NCBI GenBank assembly: GCA_031216445.1
Contig: CM062214.1
Location: forward strand, 23,865,501-23,929,500
Direction: 5' to 3'
From: Lateolabrax maculatus
Taxonomy: Eukaryota > Chordata > Actinopteri > Acropomatiformes > Lateolabracidae
Length of the DNA: 64,000 nucleotides
Both the position numbers and the translations under genes were made by a program. The notes under the pieces were generated by a model. It did not search any database. It saw nothing but the letters and a program-made list of their open reading frames with translations, and had not been told where the DNA came from. This document shows positions 58,851 through 64,000 of the stretch, in pieces; position 1 is the stretch's first letter, and every line of letters begins with the position of its first letter.

Positions 58851-61800
58851 AAATAAAACCAACATGACTAAATAAAACCCTTTAACCTGTAAAGAGGACT
58901 GGCAATAGTTACACTGAGTGAGATGAAGAGCGAGATCCAGTTCGTGAGTCAGGCATGCACACAGTTTGTCTGACTGTCTCATTGAACATGATCGCTCCTG
59001 TTAGCTGGATCGTAGCCCGTAATACCAGGCCTCCTCTATAATGACATTCCATAAAAATGAATCGCTCCTGCTCACTTCTTCCTCCCTTTCTGCAAGAATG
59101 TGGGTGGTGAGTTATCGGCGTTTCAGATAGCTGGCATTTCTACCAGTTTAATGTTAAGATGCCTGCAGTGGCTGATGTTCCTCCTCGTCCTTAGTTAGTA
59201 AAAGTTCAAGTTTGTAGGATTCCATTGTACAGTATGTCTGTGTTTAACTTGGGATGATGGAGCCTGAAGAGACACAACTGGATGTACTTCTTAGCCAGGG
59301 AGTATGAAGCCCTCACCTATACCTGTCATTTTTATTTTAAACTTAGCGATAACTTATAACTTATATTTGTAGTTTCTTCCCAAAATGTACTTCACTTTAC
59401 CTGAAGAAAAAAACAGTGTCAAAGTCCACTATTCTGTACATTTAGGGGGCCACCACAGCCTTACTGAGAGCTGAGAATCCACTTCTATCATTTCCTGTAT
59501 ATCAGTATCTTCCTCACCTTCTCTGAACTTGTCTTATCATAGTGATTAAAAAGCATCCTTTCCACTTTTCTCTTTGCGTGCCTGAACTTCTTTCTTACAT
59601 TATGGTTCTAGCATTACAGGTATATCACCCGGGTGCTCTGACTCTTACTCTCTGTTCTGTTTGTTCCTTGAAGTGAAGTGAATATATTCCTAGGTTAAGT
59701 ATAATAACTGGTTTTGATTTTGCAGCCAAAACAGGAACTGAAGAATGTGAGATGAGATGATACTCAGGTGTTTGAAATAAGCCCCGTTTGGGAGACGGGG
59801 GAGACATTCTCAGATGGAAAAGCACAGAAAAACTTAGGAAAGCGGCACTGCTCTTTACTGAAAATATGGTTTAAAAACACTGAGAATAAAGTATAAATCT
59901 CACCTTTGTGTCGCTTGTTAAAGTACTTGGAATGGGCTCATTGCCCTTTGTGGATGTTGGGGGACAAAACACACACTGCAACTGCAGATCTCACAGACCA
60001 TCAAGTACAAGTCTGTGTTTTCGGCCCCTCCAGCCTCAGGGAGCAGGTTTGGTGCAACACATGAGGTGAACAAGACGCAACACTAGAAGACTTACTGGGG
60101 AAACCAACACAAAAGGTGAAATACGCTTTATCAGAAGTGTTTTCAAACTGTTTTTTTACACTTGTGGACTGTGCAAAAAGCTGTTAACACAGCACTGACA
60201 CATTATCATCATATGAAGTTGATATTGCTAACATACAAGCAAACAAAATGATTATAGAGAACAGACATAGAGCAACATTAATATTAAATTTGTTTAGCCA
60301 AATATTCACTGTCTGTTAGGTCTGCTTTAGTCTCAACCAACTCCTGAGGAAAATGTCCTTCTCTTTAGCAGATAAATGCTTCACTATGTGTACTAGCTAT
60401 AGTCACTGAATTTGTCTGTTGGACGTTTGACGCTGGGCAGTGTACAGTGAGTTTATCGCAGCTTTGTTATTGTGAAAGATGGTAAAATGCCTGTTTAAGG
60501 GGAAGTGCAGTCGCGCTATAATTCTCTGTGGGTTGGTCACTATGAGCGACCCTTTTCATATTACACATAGTTGTGTATGTTTCATCCAATGTTATTACTA
60601 AAATACTGACTATAGCATTTTGTTTCATTTTTCATCTTATGAGGTCTCAAATCAAAACTTTTAAACCCTCATGTGTAGAAAATGGGACTTTGTCACCCCC
60701 CAGTGGTATTCAAAAAAGACACTATGGAAGACGACAATGCACACCATAGATTTCTGGGTAACAGCGTTCCAGTGGCAGGGCAGCAGTGGTCTGAAATTAA
60801 GACAAACAGGTTTATGATCAAGATATTCATAAAATAGCAATTTATGATCTGAATGAACGAAACAGAAGACGTAAATGTTTTGTCTCCTCTTAACAATCAC
60901 AGCAGAGATGCTTTCTGACAAAAAACACTGGACCCACACTTGCAGTCTTTCCACTCTGATGCCAGCAGTAGATGATTTTGATAAGTGAATTCAGATATGA
61001 TTCCATGTAATCCTCTCCCTGCAGCCTTTACTGTAAGTATCTATCAGTGGTCTTTGTTTTGCTCCCCAGTGCAGATCAACAGTAAACTGTGTTGTAATCC
61101 AAGCATGAAATCATGAAACAGCCTTCTGCTCGGTTGTGAACAACAGTGTCTGTGTTTGATGTGATGTCTCCACACTGTCGTACTCTAACTGCAGGCTGTG
61201 GAAACAGAAAACTCAAATTCCAAATAAATTACAAAGTCTCATCTTGATTTAATTTCTCATCTCTTCGTGTGACTCTGACTCACTGCCTACACATTGGATG
61301 CAGTTTGCGTAGATGGTGCCCTACATTCATGCATTTATGACTGGGATTTATGACATGGATTCACTGAGTGCAAGCCGAGTATGATTTATGAAGATCAGGC
61401 CTTCTACAGACTTTACTCAGACAGAGTCGCTCCACGGGAGACTTCAATAAGACTTGTTTTAGGCCACAACCCTGAGTTGGACAAAGTTTCACTTCACTCT
61501 TTGGGTGATGGGAGTTAAAAGTGCTTTAAAAATAGCCACATGACACCAATCCATGCACCAAAGAATCACGTCTTCATCAGCATGTGGCCTAGCTTTTCAA
61601 ATTTTGCTGAAATCTGTCATTTATTTTTGCCAAGAACCCATGCAGTGCCAGGTAGGTGGACAACATTTTCTACGTTTCTTTCCAAGTACGCAAGTACTCT
61701 GTGGAGTTACCCATGTCTAATACAATTGATGGAGTGATTTTTAAGACTGAGAGGAGGCTATATGGAGGGCAGACAATGCTGCTCTTGTTTGTCATCCAGG

Positions 61801-62161
61801 CCTATCAATCCTCTGCTACACTTCAGCATCATCCAGCTCCCTCAGGAGATCCAGAAACATTAATCATCATATGGTGTTGGTGAGGTAAACCACAAGCCAA
61901 TCAACACTTCAGCATCTCGGCTCCATTTCTCCGTGACTAAGCATGGAGCTGTAGAGCAAAACAAGCTCCTACCTACCGAGGAGACCAGCATGGGAGGTGG
62001 TATGTGTGATGGAGTCGAGGCAGTATTCAAGTGAACTTTAACACAATGCAAATTCCTGTGTTAAACTGCAGCACAATGCAAATTCAAGTATGAAACAAAT
62101 CACATGTAAATTCCAACGAACACACAATATTACAGGAGGAAGACCCCACCCCTCTTTACAC

Positions 62162-62211
62162 TTGTTCCCTTGTTTTGAACTATTTTCTTAGGAAAGACAA
62201 CAAGGGAACAA
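62162..62211. other. perfect 13-bp inverted repeat
   Basis: TTGTTCCCTTGTT (62162-62174) and AACAAGGGAACAA (62199-62211) are exact reverse complements with a 24-base spacer. They may be the ends of a very small element or a structured site. Confidence 0.88.
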
Positions 62212-64000
62212 CACATATTTCATCAGAAAACAAAAGCTTTAATTCTTAGATCCACACTGCAAGTCTAATGCCAAAAATGCGACTTCCTGTGACGGAGGAA
62301 CTGGAAAAGCAAGGGATTTCTGACACAATAAAATTAGAGAAAGGACACATGAGGATGTTGGAGAGGGGTTATGACTGGGTGATCCTGGAGGCGTCCAGGC
62401 AATTCAGTCACATAAGGTCTGGTAGCGTTGTGGTTGAAAGAGGGGAAATAGCAGCGCAGCTTTGGGCCGACTGCCATTTAAGACAATGGGGTTTCTCGGA
62501 GATGGAGTTTCCTTGAATTGTGAACTGTTTCCACGTAGTGAATGAAAACACGAGACCCTCAGAGGTGGTTTTTCCATCATGGCCGGCCTGCTGCAGAGTT
62601 CCCATCAGAGTGTTACAGCTGATACGTCAGAAAGAGCTCAACCCGAGCTGTACTTGTGATTAAAAAGGTACAGCAATTTTTGGATGAGTGCTTCACCTAC
62701 AGGTTATAAAATGCAAGGTGTCATTAACAAGTTTCACATTTTAAAATAAGCTTAAAGGTGTCTGAAGACTAGTGGAAATTTGATAAAGAAAACTCTGTAT
62801 GCATAGTACTTAATTTTTTTCTTTTTTCTTAATTATCCCACAATTAAATGCACAAAGAAAACAGAGGAGCTGCTCACAGAAGCATAAAATAAAAACAAAC
62901 TGGATGGTAAAAAACATATCCAAAACAAAAAAGTATGTGTAAAAACATTTTGCTTTCTCTTTGTTAAATTTAATAAGCAGTGGCCTTTTATTGTTTTCAG
63001 CTTAATTGACATCTGCTGGTGCAAAAAACGGTGATGTACATTAGTCATAGTCTGTATTAATTAGTATACAGCACATGTTTAAGTAGTATGGAATTGTGGT
63101 ACAGCTTATTTCTCACTTAGCAGTATCAAAGGACCTGCACATGCACACAGATGTTTTCAGTTATACTGATTAGATCTCTGTCTTGATGGGAATTACATGA
63201 GGTCACCACACTACATGCACCAAGAGATCCTTTTCACGGAAGACATGTCGTAGTAGGAAAAGCTTAGGTGTGATCAATAACACTAACGATCGCTGTCTTC
63301 AATTAAAGTAAGCCTGCTCCAGTGTCCTTTTATTTTGCATACTGGTTCACTGGGACATTTAATGGAATCACCATTAATGTTATTAGTTTTACCTGCAGGT
63401 CACCTTTTTCCACGATTTCCTGCACGACTGGTTGTTGTGGAGCATTTGATCAGCCGTGCTGCCACATCACTTCAGCTGCTCACCTTCACTGGCTACATCA
63501 GGCCTGAGGGCCCTGGAGTGTCCACCAGAGTAATACTACAGTAGCAGTAGTAAGTAGATTTCTGCTGCTGCAAAAACACTTAAAAGAGGGTGAGAGAGAT
63601 GTCAGTCAAGCTGCCGGGACACACACAGTCCTGAGAAGAGGTCTGATCCAGCATGACTGAAAACACGTGTGGGTGGGTTTTTTAGCTGTTAATTGAAAAA
63701 GTGAACTGCATTATATATCAGCAATTTACCTGAGGCTCTGATTTATTCTGATTCTGGTTTATAGCTTGAAAAGAAAATCTACAGGACACAAAAACAGAGT
63801 GAAACAAACCAGTTTTATGTGAAGTAATTTCCAGTGTTTTTCCTGAATTCATCAAGTCGTTGGGAACCGTGGCACCATTATTTCTATACAACAACTTTAC
63901 AGTGTTTATATCCAGGATGATCTAACAAGACTTGGATGAAAGCGTACTTCCGTGTTTTAACTTCTCTGCCAATTCCTAAGTGATTACAGAGGGAGAATAC

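Larger units (their letters stand above)
50281..64000. other. intergenic desert, fourth part
   Basis: No recognisable exon was found. Contents are a repeat with a 13-bp hairpin (50300-50480), a long GT microsatellite (52045-52153) facing CA runs (52237-52256 and 52313-52327), a repeat copy (52925-53345), a 164-codon open frame of doubtful meaning (53342-53836), a pre-miRNA-like hairpin (55496-55561), a SINE-like fragment (56455-56530), a repeat fragment (58620-58850) and a 13-bp hairpin (62162-62211). TES, the expected neighbour upstream of cav2, was not detected. Confidence 0.55.

Noticed and set aside
63322..63544. Two overlapping plus-strand frames near the right end
   Set aside because: One looks protein-like in part, but no family is recognised and no splice structure supports it.
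1..64000. CRISPR arrays, operons, phage or plasmid features
   Set aside because: The sequence is vertebrate nuclear DNA with spliced caveolin genes. The only short tandem repeats are eukaryotic microsatellites.

Overview
The window looks like nuclear DNA from a ray-finned fish, probably a teleost. The coding exons are split by introns and encode caveolins whose residues match vertebrate CAV1 and CAV2. The rest is AT-rich non-coding DNA with long CA/GT microsatellites and repeat types I recognise from teleost genomes. These include 'acttaagtaaaagtact' MITE-like elements, tRNA-derived SINE fragments and the 'ggtcacggggagctggag' family. I cannot name the species. There are no bacterial-type genes, operons or CRISPR arrays.

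Layout. All recognised coding sequence is on the minus strand. Positions 1-8406 hold caveolin-1 (cav1): coding exon 1 (8371-8406), exon 2 (7214-7381) and the first 144 bases of exon 3 (144-1). The gene runs off the left edge. Intron 2 is about 7.1 kb and contains a CpG-rich block at 6420-7010, a full-length MITE-like repeat and a cluster of E-box palindromes. Positions 8407-11050 are the cav1 upstream region and the gap between the two genes, with a perfect DR3 nuclear-receptor motif. Positions 11050-16118 hold caveolin-2 (cav2), complete in three exons (150, 188 and 151 coding bases, 162 residues, the same length as human). It has a GC-rich promoter with a GC box and a probable 2.3 kb 3' UTR. 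cav2 upstream of cav1 on the same strand is the conserved vertebrate order. In mammals TES lies further upstream of CAV2 and MET beyond CAV1, but I saw neither here.

Positions 16.4-64 kb contain no exon I can recognise. The open frames there are short, lack family motifs and often overlap repeats or pyrimidine tracts. I read this as a gene desert upstream of cav2. It holds microsatellites, repeat fragments, two short imperfect tandem duplications, several long perfect hairpins and unique, moderately GC-rich islands that could be conserved enhancers. The most interesting non-coding signal is a pre-miRNA-like hairpin at 55496-55561.

Cav1 and Cav2 are hairpin membrane proteins. In other vertebrates they hetero-oligomerise in the Golgi and form caveolae at the plasma membrane. 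Shared promoters, enhancers or nuclear-receptor elements would suit co-regulation of the pair. No unprecedented multi-gene system was found. The findings are mainly odd protein residues in the two caveolins and unexplained non-coding structures.
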